This document shows positions 20,801 to 30,229 of a stretch of DNA of 64,000 nucleotides, piece after piece. The translations under genes were made by a program, and so were the position numbers. The stretch covers positions 1 to 64,000 of the forward strand of contig JARGNI010000001.1 in the NCBI GenBank assembly GCA_029213195.1, given 5' to 3'. How positions within the stretch are numbered: position 1 is the first letter of the stretch; every line of letters begins with the position of its first letter. The DNA is from Verrucomicrobiales bacterium (GTDB taxonomy: Bacteria > Verrucomicrobiota > Verrucomicrobiia > Verrucomicrobiales > DEV007). The notes under the pieces were generated by a model, which saw nothing but the letters and a program-made list of their open reading frames with translations, did not search any database and had not been told where the DNA came from.

Positions 20801-21028
20801 TTTCTGGAGGTCGCCGGCGACAAAGGCGGCGACGCCGTCGCGATCGAGAAACGCCTCTTCCTTTTGATCGAGTCGGAGATCCGCCTTCCGATGTTTTTCA
20901 TCAGGCCCATGACACGAAAAGCATTTGTCCGACAGGATCGGGCGAATGTCTCGGGCAAAGTCGATGGCGTGAAGGGGCGCCAGCAGGCAGGAGGCAGCGA
21001 AAGAGAAAGTGGTGAGTAGGACCCTCAT
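17879..21028 (-). CDS. PSD1 / planctomycete cytochrome c protein (DUF1549-LamG-DUF1553)
   Basis: A 1,049-residue exported protein. After a signal peptide (LLTTFSFAASCLLAPLHA) comes the PSD1 cytochrome c domain with KCFSCHGPD near residue 37. A DUF1549 region (about 145-350) includes the conserved ITFDLTGLPPTLEE and a later AQCHDHKYDP motif. A LamG/concanavalin-like domain (about 440-635) follows, then DUF1553 (about 735-1015, with AEEHPLTARVTANQLW and FDAPNRETC). It is the upstream member of a two-gene operon with the DUF1501 gene. Such pairs are expanded in the PVC superphylum and presumed to act on complex carbohydrates. The haem site suggests redox chemistry; the substrate is unknown. Confidence 0.9.
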   Translation of the reverse strand: MRVLLTTFSFAASCLLAPLHAIDFARDIRPILSDKCFSCHGPDEKHRKADLRLDQKEEAFLDRDGVAAFVAGDLQKSESWLRIVSEDEDDLMPPPKAKKPLTPQEKQLIRKWIESGAEWTEHWSFTLPAKPAVPPANDSKIAELHPIDSFVHAALKREGKSLSPLTDKRTLIRRITFDLTGLPPTLEEIEAFVKDTSPQAYEKVVDRLLASPHFGERMALFWLDAARYGDTSVMHADGPRDMWPWRDWVVKSFNENRPYDQFSIEQLAGDLLPDPTNEQLVATGFNRNHPSSDEGGAISEELRVGYVADRVKTTANVWLGLSMECAQCHDHKYDPISHKEYFQFFAYFNNTTDPGMQTRKGNQAPIVEVVTEVEEDKLEAIEKKIETQKAKSLTEKKKGLSAPVPAGEKEPASDLAARLKHLKHYFPLDESAGNVLQDAVGRIDATGEKGLQTTQEAKFGQGLVTDGSRVYDAATFTDFTHKSKFTLAAWVKIDNANAGGAVFSKMHSQKQYRGFDLWMEKGKPGVHLVHTWPANSVKVFATQGLKVGQWHHVAATYDGTGNPEGVKVYIDGAAVETQSVGGKKLTGTMKTDAPFRIGGRFGSSGFKGQVDEIQIYDRNLKPEEITWTQQDLVSEANITLAAKRTPQQRSILEVSRLSQAKPYLNAQAALLRSEREKVEILEGKTTSMVMADNPPEKMRKTYILDRGQYDAPIEDEVISPGTPAILPPLPQDAPNNRLGLARWLFAEEHPLTARVTANQLWLLFFGNGIVRTPADLGAQGEFPTHPELLDWLAVDFRENGWDIKRMIRQIVLSQTYQQRSDVQPELLEKDPENRLLARAPRFRLQAEMIRDNALALSGQLNKDAGGPGVKPYQPPGLWAEVGLGGNPKFVQDKGEKLYRRTLYTYWKRSAPHPAMVIFDAPNRETCVIQRPSTNTPLQALAAMNDVQLMEASRHLAGRILREGGSTDTARISWAFELATARIPEPSEIATLLDVYRYGLEEFSAEKERANALLAIGESPRDETLPPDQQAAWTVVASLLLNLDEVLTRN

Positions 21029-21061
21029 TGGTAGTCAGGAGGAAAGGGAAACGATAACAGA

Positions 21062-21102
21062 CCTTTTTGGTGCGCGAGGGTATTTTACGGTACGCAAAAA
21101 GG
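21062..21102 (-). terminator. Inverted repeat between the 21123 gene and the PSD1 gene
   Basis: CCTTTTTG (21062-21069) and CAAAAAGG (21095-21102) form a perfect eight-base inverted repeat with a 25-base loop, downstream of the minus-strand gene ending at 21123. On the minus strand it follows a GC-rich stretch (ACGGTCCGGCCCCGT) that runs into TCCTTTTT. That stretch could itself act as a short terminator stem. Either reading is a weak prediction. Confidence 0.35.
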
Positions 21103-21122
21103 ACGGGGCCGGACCGTAAGAT

Positions 21123-21713
21123 TCAGCGGGAGCCATCGATATCAGAGACCTGGGAGGGTGCATTTTGCTGACTTGTGACCTGTCCCGTCAGCTTTGTTGC
21201 GCCGTCTTCTTCTTCCACGTTCATCTGGATCTGGTAGACGGAATTATCCGTGAAGACCGAGATCGCCCCGATGGATCCGTTCTGCAGGATGATCGAGGGC
21301 GCGGAGAGGAGTTCGACGTTTCCTTCGAGGTCCACGGAATGTCTCTGTGCCTTGATGAGAACGAGATTCTCCTCCGGGCCGGGTTCCGGGGTTAGTTGCG
21401 TAAACTGAAAGACCCCCGGGCTGACTTCCTGCACGTCCGTGACAAGGGTTTCTCCAGGAGCGAGGAGAGCTTCGAACTGGAGTGTTTTGTTCTCTCGCAA
21501 GGTTGGGGCCTCCTGCGCTTCCGCCCAGTCCTGCAGTTCCTCCAGATCTTCCTCCGACCAGGGTTTCAATACTGGTTTTACTTGATCGGAGATCACGATC
21601 TCTTTCCCTGGAGCAGGTGGTCGGCTCTCCTTCGGAGCATCTCGAAAAAGCAGCAGCAGTCCGGCGGCCACGGCAAGGAGAAGCAAAGTGATGAGCCATT
21701 TTCCTGGCGACAT
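21123..21713 (-). CDS. Membrane-anchored protein with a secretin-like motif, function unknown
   Basis: About 196 residues if started at ATG 21713, the choice that places a single membrane segment (WLITLLLLAVAAGLLLLF) at the N-terminus. The rest is extracytoplasmic, with a Pro/Glu-rich stalk followed by a beta-rich domain. Near the C-terminus VELLSAPSIILQNGSIGAIS resembles the conserved LLSAPS strand and turn of secretin C-domains, also present in the protein encoded at 50109. I do not recognise the family. It is divergent from the gene at 21784, with 70 bases between starts. Confidence 0.6.
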   Translation of the reverse strand: MSPGKWLITLLLLAVAAGLLLLFRDAPKESRPPAPGKEIVISDQVKPVLKPWSEEDLEELQDWAEAQEAPTLRENKTLQFEALLAPGETLVTDVQEVSPGVFQFTQLTPEPGPEENLVLIKAQRHSVDLEGNVELLSAPSIILQNGSIGAISVFTDNSVYQIQMNVEEEDGATKLTGQVTSQQNAPSQVSDIDGSR

Positions 21714-21783
21714 ATCAGGTTGGGGGGGATTCGGGAAAGAGGGAGGGATGGACAGGAACTCTTGAATACGATATTCTTTCGCG

Positions 21784-22311
21784 ATGAAAAAGCTTCTCTG
21801 TTCTCTCTTTCTACTTCCGCTCCTTTTTTCCCCGGTCACCGCTCAGGATAGCCAGGATGGATTCCAGCAAGGGATCAAGGGATTCTGGGAGGTCATTACC
21901 GCCGATGGGCGATTCGTAGCTCGACTTGATCAGATCTCCTCGGTCAGTCAGCACGAGTATGTGATCGATAACGCGGTTCGCGTCTACGAATGCACCGTCG
22001 ATACGGTCGGAGGTCAGACCGCCAGGTTTTATTTCATCGAGCCGGTGACGGCCTCTTCCTCGATCACTTCCGGTTCCGCGACGATGAATCGGCTCAAGGA
22101 CGTTGCGAACAAGGCTTCGAACCGATTGGGCACCGGAGACGTCGACAACCTGGTCACGAAACATTATCCGGACACGACTCATGCGAAGACTTCCGAATAT
22201 CGGATGAAAAACAAGGCGACGATCGGCCAGATTTACGATCACGTCCATCGCGTTTGGGCCCGGGAGCGGGGACGGGGGGAAGAAAATACCCTCATCATTC
22301 GAAACGGCTAG
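21784..22311 (+). CDS. Small exported protein of unknown function
   Basis: A 175-residue protein with a clean signal peptide (LLCSLFLLPLLFSPVTAQ). The mature part contains RFVARLDQISSVSQHEYVID, suggesting a small beta-rich domain, and a positively charged helical tail. There are no cysteines beyond those in the signal and one in YECTVD, and no catalytic motif. It is divergent from the secretin-motif protein and 33 bases upstream of tas. No family is recognised. Confidence 0.65.
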   Translation: MKKLLCSLFLLPLLFSPVTAQDSQDGFQQGIKGFWEVITADGRFVARLDQISSVSQHEYVIDNAVRVYECTVDTVGGQTARFYFIEPVTASSSITSGSATMNRLKDVANKASNRLGTGDVDNLVTKHYPDTTHAKTSEYRMKNKATIGQIYDHVHRVWARERGRGEENTLIIRNG

Positions 22312-22344
22312 GTGCCGTTCCTTTTCCCAGTTTCTATCCGTATC

Positions 22345-23382
22345 ATGGAATATCGCGAGATTCCTCACACCGATCTTTCGGTCAGCCTCATCGGTCTCGG
22401 GACGATGACCTGGGGCGAACAGAATACCGAGGCCGAAGGTCACGAACAAATGGATTATGCGCTCGAGCAGGGCGTGAACCTTTTCGATACGGCTGAGATG
22501 TATCCGGTTCCCCCTCGACCGGAGACCTGTCACGAGACCGAGCGCATCATCGGGACCTGGTTTGCCGATCGCGGGAAGAGGGACGAGGTCATTCTCGCCA
22601 CGAAGGTGGTAGGGCCGGGACCTCACGTAACGCATGTCCGCGAGGGCACTCGACACAATCGGGAGCACATCACCACCGCGCTCGAGGGAAGTCTGCGACG
22701 ACTCCAGACTGATCGGGTCGATCTCTATCAGCTTCACTGGCCGGACCGTCCCGTTCCGCTGTTTGGGACCCGTGACTACTCGCCTCCGAAGCAATCGGAT
22801 TCCATCCCGATCGAAGAAACCCTTCAAGTTCTCGCCGATCTTGTAGAGTCTGGAAAAATCCGTTACATCGGGCTTTCCAACGAAACCCCATGGGGGGCGA
22901 TGAAGTTTCTTGCCGCTGCTGAGACCCTGGGGCTGCCGCGCATGGTCACGATCCAGAATTCCTACAACCTTCTGAATCGAACCTTTGACTCCGGACTTTC
23001 CGAAATCTGTCACGAGGAAGGATTGCGGTCGCTTCCCTATTCTCCGCTCGCTTTCGGACGGCTTTCCGGGAAATACCGAGGGGGCGCACTCCCGAATGGC
23101 GCACGCCTGACTCTCTGGGAGCGATTTGCCCGTTACAATGGGCCGAACAGTGACGCTGCAATCGAGGAGTATGCCAAGATTGCCGACGAGGCGGGCCTTG
23201 ATCTTGCCCAGATGAGCCTGGCGTGGATCAATCAGCGTCACCACGTCGCCAGCAACCTGATCGGAGCGACGACGATGGAGCAGCTCAAGTCCAATATCGC
23301 CAGTGTCGACGTTGAGCTTCCGGGAGAAGTGCGAAAAGCGATCGATACCGTGCACCATCGCTACCCGAATCCCTGTCCCTGA
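22345..23382 (+). CDS. tas: NADP(H)-dependent aldo/keto reductase Tas
   Basis: A 345-residue TIM-barrel oxidoreductase that closely follows the E. coli Tas pattern: LIGLGTMTWGEQNTEAEGHE, then FDTAEMYPVPPRPET with the catalytic Asp and Tyr, LYQLHWPDRP, and GKIRYIGLSNETPWG. The C-terminal ATTMEQLKSNI lines the cofactor phosphate site. ATG 22345 is chosen over the in-frame GTG at 22312 because it reproduces the family N-terminus (MEYREIPHTDL) and length (about 346 residues). It is a cytoplasmic, probably broad-specificity carbonyl reductase. The neighbours give no pathway clue. Confidence 0.92.
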   Translation: MEYREIPHTDLSVSLIGLGTMTWGEQNTEAEGHEQMDYALEQGVNLFDTAEMYPVPPRPETCHETERIIGTWFADRGKRDEVILATKVVGPGPHVTHVREGTRHNREHITTALEGSLRRLQTDRVDLYQLHWPDRPVPLFGTRDYSPPKQSDSIPIEETLQVLADLVESGKIRYIGLSNETPWGAMKFLAAAETLGLPRMVTIQNSYNLLNRTFDSGLSEICHEEGLRSLPYSPLAFGRLSGKYRGGALPNGARLTLWERFARYNGPNSDAAIEEYAKIADEAGLDLAQMSLAWINQRHHVASNLIGATTMEQLKSNIASVDVELPGEVRKAIDTVHHRYPNPCP

Positions 23383-23480
23383 CTCGGGCGGAAGTTTTTC
23401 TGAAAGAGGACCAGCTCGTGACTCGTATGGGTCCCTGGGAATAGCGCATTTCCGAGGTGAATCTCGTCTCGGAATGGGTT

Positions 23481-24287
23481 ATGGTTTTTAGAAATATGGT
23501 CCGCACCGCTTCCATTGTCCTCGTCTTCGTGACGATGTGTTTTGGGTCTCTTGTCTCCTCTCAAGAGATCGAAACGCTGCATGAGTTTACCTCCAAGACG
23601 GGAAAAAAGGTGATCGCGGAAGTTCTGCAGGTTTCCGTCGATAGTCGGACGATGAAGATTCGTCGCCAGGATGGCAACGAGTACGACCTGGAGATCGTGA
23701 GCCTGTCGTTGGACGATCAGCAGTATGTCAAAACGTGGATGCAGGACCGACCCGTAACGGTGGATTCTCTCCCGACGCTTTCCTCCACTGATTTTCGGCT
23801 CGAGTTGGAGATCGATAAGAAGAGCCTGGATACGGAGCGTCACAAAGATCGCATCTACACCTACGAGCAGAGATATTTCCAATACGATGTGGTGATCCGG
23901 AATATTTCGAGGGAAACCCTCGTCGGAGCGAGGATGGAGTATGCGGTTCTCTGGGAAAATGCCTTGGAGGTTTACAAGAATTCGTTGGGAGAATGGGACG
24001 GCAGGTATTCCAGCAGCGGTCCAGCGAAGCGTGCCAGAATTGTAGGCGAAAAAGAAATCGAGGATCTGTCCTTCAATCGTGACGTGGAGCTGGCCACAGA
24101 GAGTTTCGAGCAGAATCGCATGCTGTCTTCCGGCGAGCTGTTTAAGGAAGACGAGTTGCTGGGAATCGTCGTTCGGATCGTTGCTCCTGATGGATCGGTT
24201 ATCGTCGAGGAACGTTCCGGATCTCCCGCGATTCAGGATATTCCCTGGAAGCTGGCCAGCTTCGTGGAGGATCCAGAAGACGATTGA
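23481..24287 (+). CDS. Exported SHD1-like domain protein of unknown function
   Basis: About 268 residues. A hydrophobic signal segment (ASIVLVFVTMCFGSLVSS) is followed by a roughly 55-residue module with the pattern HEFTSKTGKKVIAEVL and LEIVSLSLDDQQYVKTW. This SLA1-homology-like (SHD1) module occurs in many secreted verrucomicrobial and planctomycete proteins and is thought to mediate protein or ligand binding. The rest (about 100-268) is a beta-rich domain with no recognised motif. Starts at GTG 23457, ATG 23481 and ATG 23496 are all possible; 23481 and 23496 give the better signal peptide. Confidence 0.7.
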   Translation: MVFRNMVRTASIVLVFVTMCFGSLVSSQEIETLHEFTSKTGKKVIAEVLQVSVDSRTMKIRRQDGNEYDLEIVSLSLDDQQYVKTWMQDRPVTVDSLPTLSSTDFRLELEIDKKSLDTERHKDRIYTYEQRYFQYDVVIRNISRETLVGARMEYAVLWENALEVYKNSLGEWDGRYSSSGPAKRARIVGEKEIEDLSFNRDVELATESFEQNRMLSSGELFKEDELLGIVVRIVAPDGSVIVEERSGSPAIQDIPWKLASFVEDPEDD

Positions 24288-24357
24288 CCCTTCCTGGAGG
24301 AGTTTGGCGCGTTTGAAGTTGCCTGACCCGTGCGTTTTCGGCTTGCGGATGGGCTGA

Positions 24358-25482
<1,125 letters not shown>

Positions 25483-25500
25483 TTTCGCGGCTCTTCTTGC

Positions 25501-28245
25501 TCAGGGATCGACTCCCGCCAGTTTCCGAGCGTAGCTGAGGGTGTCGATATCCGCTGGGGTCTTGTCCCGGCGGATCGCCTTGATGCGGGGAAATCGCAGG
25601 GAGAGACCCGAACTGTGCCGCTTGCTCGGCTGGATCGAGTCGAAGGCGATTTCGAGGACAATGTCAGGCTCCACTGTCCTGACATTGCGCTTTTTCTCAA
25701 GGGTTCGACTCTCGAAATGGGTCGTTAACTCTTCGATCTCCTCGTCGGTCAGACCTGAGTAGGCTTTGCCGAGAACGAGGAGTTCGCCCGTGCTTTCCTC
25801 CCGCAGGGCGAAGGTGTAGTCGCTGAGAACGTGGGCCCGCTTGCCGTGGCCCTGTTGCGCTTTGACGACGACCACGTCGAGGGTCGGCATTGCCTTCTTG
25901 AGCTTGAGCCACTGCTTTCCTCGACGACCGGGTGAGTAGACGCTCTCGGGATCCTTTGCGATGAGGCCTTCGTTTTCACGACGTCGGGCGGCATTGAATT
26001 GATCATCGACCTCCGCGGCGGTCTTTGCGGCGAAGACTTCGCATCGCCGAATCCCAACGCTCATTTCGACCGATTCCAATGCCTTGCGACGCTCTCGGAG
26101 TGGCCGATTCAGGAGGCTTTGCCCATCGATGGCGAGGATGTCGAAAGCGATGAAGCGAATCGGGATCGCATCTCCCAAGAAGAGGTCGCCCTGGGAAGCG
26201 ATCTTCTTTTTTCCGAGTCGTTTCTGGAGATCGAAGAAAGTCAGCTTCTTTCCCTCTTCGAAGGCAATGATCTCTCCATCGAGGATGACATCTGCGGAGA
26301 GCTCTCTCGCTGCTGCGAACAGTTCGGGAAATTCCTCTCCGAGGGGGCGTAGATCACGTGAATAGACTTCCACCTCGTCTCCTCGGCGATGCAGTTGGGC
26401 GCGGATCCCATCGAACTTGTCTTCGAGCCAAATTGGTTCGCTCGACGCTCCCAATCGGGCGACGATGTCCTCCGCCGTTTCTTCAGGACTTGCGAGCATG
26501 ACTCGGAGTGGGGTGAACCAGCGCGCACTGGCTTCCTCGAGTCGGTTCTCGCGGGCAAGCTGTGCGACCTCTCCGAGATCACCGGTCAGCATGTGGGCTT
26601 CGCGGATCCTCGCGAGAGGGGAGTCAAAGGTGGCAGCGATCGATTCTTCGAGCAATCCTTCCTTGAGACCGATGCGAAGATCGCCTGTCAGGATTCCGAC
26701 GAGGAGTGCGGCTTCCGAGAAATGACAGGTCGCCAGTTCTTCCCGAAGGCACTTCGTTTTGTCGGACTGCCCGGACAACTCGGCGAGCGTTTCAAGAAAA
26801 TCCTGAATTTCTCCCAGCGAATGGGGAATCGGTTGGGTGTGTCCCTGCAGGATCAGGTAGGTGGTGCGGACGACGTCGGCTTGCGTGTTCGAAACCTGTC
26901 GGTATTGCGCAAGGGTGAGGCCGGTGAGGTCGAGGAGCGCCTGGCGGATCAGTGCCCAGCCCACCTGGGTGGAGCGCCGTATTTTTTCGCCTCGAAAAGG
27001 CGTCCCGGCGAGTAGTCGAACCGCGATGCGGAGAGATTTCTCGGGCAACCCGGAGAGGAACTCGGCAAGGACCTCCTGCTTTTTCTTTTTCCCGGTTGTT
27101 GCCTGAATCCGTTCGCAGACTTGCACAAAGTCGGAAAATTCCGAGGCAGGCCTTTCCTCTGCTGAGTCAACAGGGTTGGGGGTGGGACTTGACCCTGTCG
27201 AGTGGGTGGTGGGGTCGAGTGCCAGTTCGAGTTGGGTCGCTCCCGAGAGCGGCCAGGCCTCGACTCCGCGAGTTCGAAGATCACGGGCGAATTCGTCTCG
27301 GTAGCCGTGAATCGTGAGGACCTTCCGAGGAGACGCCGACTCGACGAAGGCGAGAAGGTCGTCGTAGTCGGCATGATCAGAGAGTGGGAAGACCTCGTCG
27401 CACTGGTAGCGGTAGCGAGCGCTGGGATCCATTCCCCAGCCGCTGATCATCGCCAGTCGCGCTTTCTTTCGGAGCTGGCGGATGGCGCGACTCTTTCCGG
27501 CGTTGGGAGGAATCACGAGCACATACCCGGCCGCACTTTTTTCCTTCGGCGAGAAGACTTCGCATTCGGGGAGGGGATATCCCAGTTCCGCGACCGCCTG
27601 GTTCATCTTGGCGACCGATGGATGAACCTGGAAGCGGAGTTCCGGAGCTGAATCGTGGAGCGCGAGCAGGATCTCCTGGGCTTTCCCGAGCGAGTAGGCC
27701 ATGAAGATAGGGATCTCTTCGTCCTCGATCGCCTCGCGAGCATACTTGGTCATCGATGCAATCACGGTCTCAGCAGGAGGAAGCCGGAACCGGGGAATCC
27801 CGAAGGTGGTTTCCATGATGACGAGATCGGCCTGGGGGATCTCGATGGTTTCGGCGCCGAGGGCTGGGCGGGTTTTGAAGTCGCCGGTGTGGAGCAGTTT
27901 TCTCCCGGTTTTCCCGCTCGTGATGCAGAGCATCGACGACCCGGGGATGTGACCCGCGGGGTAAAGCTCGACTTCATCGCCGGTCTCCAGTTCGTATGAT
28001 TCCCCGAAGTCGAGACTCAGGAAATTTGCTTCCCGATTCCCGAAGCGAGACTCGATCAGGTGCCTCGTCGCCGAGGAGCAGATCGTCTTTCCATGGGGGG
28101 CGAAGTGATCGGCATGCGCATGCGAAACAAAGGCGAAATCCCGCGGGCGATGCGGGTCCAGCCAGAGTCCCAAGTCGGGCAGGAAGGCATCGCCCTTCTC
28201 GACATGGAGGGGAAAGGGATCAGGGCTGGGAGCGGCTTTGGGCAT
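25501..28245 (-). CDS. Fused metallo-beta-lactamase DNA exonuclease and ATP-dependent DNA ligase
   Basis: Starting at ATG 28245, which removes an upstream extension overlapping the divergent sulfatase leader, this encodes 914 residues. The N-terminal part (about 1-335) is a ligase-associated metallo-beta-lactamase exonuclease: SHAHADHF (HxHxDH) near residue 42, HTGDFKTRP, METTFGIPRF and SDHADYDDLL near residue 290. A Pro/Ser/Thr-rich linker follows. The C-terminal part (about 375-914) is an ATP-dependent DNA ligase, with adenylation motif I EDKFDGIR near residue 610, motif III VILDGEIIAF, motif IV NEGLIAKD and motif V QWLKLKK, and an OB-fold tail. In other bacteria these are separate neighbouring genes next to a DEXH helicase and a PdeM-type nuclease. 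Here they are one polypeptide without the helicase. Role: DNA end processing and ligation in repair. Confidence 0.9.
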   Translation of the reverse strand: MPKAAPSPDPFPLHVEKGDAFLPDLGLWLDPHRPRDFAFVSHAHADHFAPHGKTICSSATRHLIESRFGNREANFLSLDFGESYELETGDEVELYPAGHIPGSSMLCITSGKTGRKLLHTGDFKTRPALGAETIEIPQADLVIMETTFGIPRFRLPPAETVIASMTKYAREAIEDEEIPIFMAYSLGKAQEILLALHDSAPELRFQVHPSVAKMNQAVAELGYPLPECEVFSPKEKSAAGYVLVIPPNAGKSRAIRQLRKKARLAMISGWGMDPSARYRYQCDEVFPLSDHADYDDLLAFVESASPRKVLTIHGYRDEFARDLRTRGVEAWPLSGATQLELALDPTTHSTGSSPTPNPVDSAEERPASEFSDFVQVCERIQATTGKKKKQEVLAEFLSGLPEKSLRIAVRLLAGTPFRGEKIRRSTQVGWALIRQALLDLTGLTLAQYRQVSNTQADVVRTTYLILQGHTQPIPHSLGEIQDFLETLAELSGQSDKTKCLREELATCHFSEAALLVGILTGDLRIGLKEGLLEESIAATFDSPLARIREAHMLTGDLGEVAQLARENRLEEASARWFTPLRVMLASPEETAEDIVARLGASSEPIWLEDKFDGIRAQLHRRGDEVEVYSRDLRPLGEEFPELFAAARELSADVILDGEIIAFEEGKKLTFFDLQKRLGKKKIASQGDLFLGDAIPIRFIAFDILAIDGQSLLNRPLRERRKALESVEMSVGIRRCEVFAAKTAAEVDDQFNAARRRENEGLIAKDPESVYSPGRRGKQWLKLKKAMPTLDVVVVKAQQGHGKRAHVLSDYTFALREESTGELLVLGKAYSGLTDEEIEELTTHFESRTLEKKRNVRTVEPDIVLEIAFDSIQPSKRHSSGLSLRFPRIKAIRRDKTPADIDTLSYARKLAGVDP

Positions 28246-28324
28246 CGTGAATACGTTACGAGTCGGGAGGGGCGGGGGGCAATTCGGGCTGGCCAAAACG
28301 ATGGATTCCGGCAAGAGTCCCCCC

Positions 28325-30226
28325 ATGCGATTCCGATCATTCTTTCTCCTTGTTCTCCTGGCCTCCGGAGTTTCGTTTGCTGCCGAGCGTCCCAATATCG
28401 TTTGGATTGTCTCCGAGGACAATTCAAAGCACTACCTCAAGCTGTTTGATGAGGCGGGAGCAGAGACGCCCCACATCGCGAGTCTGGCCGAGCATGGGAT
28501 CACTTTTACCCGGGCATTTTCGAACTCGCCGGTGTGTTCGGTCGCGAGGACGACGTTGGCGACCGGGTGCCTCGCGCCTCGCATTGGGACGCAGTTTCAC
28601 CGTCGAAGCAAGCTGGCGGAGCTTCCCGACGAGCTCAAACTCTTTCCGGCCTATCTCCGTGAGGCGGGCTACTACACAACCAACAATTCGAAAAAAGACT
28701 ACAACTGCGTGGAGACTCCGGGAACCTGGGATGAGTCTTCGAAATCGGCGACGTGGCGGAATCGGCCCGAAACCGATCAGCCCTTCTTTCACATGGAGAG
28801 TCATGGGGTGACGCACGAGAGTTCGCTCCATTTTTCGGAGAGCTCCTATCAGAACGACAAGACTGAGCACGATCCGGCCGAGGTAAAGTTGCCGCCCTAC
28901 TTCCCGGACACTCCACTCTTTCGCTATACCTATGCTCGCTATCTCGACAATATTCAGAAGGCCGATGACATCGTGGGCGCGACGGTGAAGAAGCTTGAGG
29001 AAGACGGCCTTCTCGAAGATACCTTCATCTTCTATTTCGGAGATCATGGGGGAGTTCTCCCACGAGGAAAGGGGTATGCCTACGAATCGGGGCTTCATGT
29101 TCCCCTTGTCGTCCGGATTCCGGAAAACTGGAAGCAGCTGGCTCCCCTCGCTCCGGGGGCGACAACGGCGGGTTTCGTAAGCTTCATTGATTTCGGACCG
29201 ACAGCTCTGCAACTCGCAGGGGTTGCGGTTCCCGAGGGAATGGATGGAAGCGCATTCCTCGGAGCCGACGTCGACCTGGCCGAGTTGTCGCAACGCGATT
29301 CCGTGATCGGATATGCCGACCGCTTCGATGAGAAGTATGAGATGATTCGTACCCTTCGGGTCGGGGATTGGAAGTATGTCAGGAGTTTTCAGCCTTACTA
29401 TCCGGACGGAATGCAGAACAACTACCGCTACCGGATGCTGGCCTATCGCGAGTGGCGAGAGCTCTTCGACCAGGGGAAACTCGGCTCGGATCAGCGTCTC
29501 TTTTTCGAACCGAAGGGACCTGAGATGCTTTTCGATCTCTCGACCGATCCTCACGAAGTCAACAACCTCGCCGATGATGCCTCCCAGCAGGCACGGCTTG
29601 TGGTGATGCGGGAGCAATTGACGAAGAAGCTCAAGGCGATGCCGGATCTCAGCTTCTTCCCGGAGAACGTTCTCTACGATGACGCCATGGACGACCCGGT
29701 TGGCTTCGGGCAGGAGCACCGGGAGCGAATTGCGAAACTGATCGATCTCGCCAATCTCATGTTTCTTCCGGTAGCCGACGCTCGGGAGAAGATCGAGGGC
29801 GCGGCCATTTCCGAGGATCCCGTCGAGCGCTACTGGGCTGCCACGGTTTGTGCCTCGTTTGGGGAGCGCGCTGCTGAGCTGGTTGGCACGATTCGCCCCT
29901 TGCTCAAGGATGACGATCGCATGGTTCGGGTGCGGGCTGCGGAATTCCTCGGAGGGATCAACAAGATTGATCCGAGAGAAGTGATCATCGAAGTCGTCAA
30001 CGATAGCGATCACCCGGTCGAGCATCTCATCGCCCTCAACGCGGCGGCCTACTTTCACGAGAACTCGACGATGTCGTATCCGCTGGATCCAGCGAACCTC
30101 AAAACGGTCTCTCCCAAAAGCGAGGCCCAACGGCGCGTGGACTATTTCGCCGGGGAGTGGCTGGGCAAGAAGCCGGGAAAGAAAGCCAAGCCAAAGAACA
30201 AGGCGAAAGGACAAGGGAAGGACTGA
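28325..30226 (+). CDS. Exported sulfatase-family hydrolase with variant activation motif
   Basis: A 633-residue protein with a signal peptide (FFLLVLLASGVSFA) and the start RPNIVWIVSEDNS, typical of heparan N-sulfatase-like members. The activation site reads SPVCSVARTTLATG near residue 61. Cys and Arg are kept, but the Pro normally required at the third position of CxPxR is Val. Later signatures YFGDHGGVLPRGKGY and LSTDPHEVNNLA are intact. The C-terminal 130 residues are HEAT-like helices, and the last twenty are Lys-rich. ATG 28325 is chosen for the signal peptide. The gene is divergent from the exonuclease-ligase and ends three bases from the convergent pseudokinase gene. Confidence 0.88.
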   Translation: MRFRSFFLLVLLASGVSFAAERPNIVWIVSEDNSKHYLKLFDEAGAETPHIASLAEHGITFTRAFSNSPVCSVARTTLATGCLAPRIGTQFHRRSKLAELPDELKLFPAYLREAGYYTTNNSKKDYNCVETPGTWDESSKSATWRNRPETDQPFFHMESHGVTHESSLHFSESSYQNDKTEHDPAEVKLPPYFPDTPLFRYTYARYLDNIQKADDIVGATVKKLEEDGLLEDTFIFYFGDHGGVLPRGKGYAYESGLHVPLVVRIPENWKQLAPLAPGATTAGFVSFIDFGPTALQLAGVAVPEGMDGSAFLGADVDLAELSQRDSVIGYADRFDEKYEMIRTLRVGDWKYVRSFQPYYPDGMQNNYRYRMLAYREWRELFDQGKLGSDQRLFFEPKGPEMLFDLSTDPHEVNNLADDASQQARLVVMREQLTKKLKAMPDLSFFPENVLYDDAMDDPVGFGQEHRERIAKLIDLANLMFLPVADAREKIEGAAISEDPVERYWAATVCASFGERAAELVGTIRPLLKDDDRMVRVRAAEFLGGINKIDPREVIIEVVNDSDHPVEHLIALNAAAYFHENSTMSYPLDPANLKTVSPKSEAQRRVDYFAGEWLGKKPGKKAKPKNKAKGQGKD

Positions 30227-30229
30227 GAC

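Noticed and set aside
19085-21019. A 644-codon plus-strand frame opposite the PSD1 gene
   Set aside because: The minus strand has PSD1, DUF1549, LamG and DUF1553 signatures; the plus-strand frame has none.
28246-28422. A longer N-terminus for the exonuclease-ligase
   Set aside because: The extension overlaps the divergent sulfatase signal peptide and has no family similarity; the metallo-beta-lactamase domain begins right after ATG 28245.
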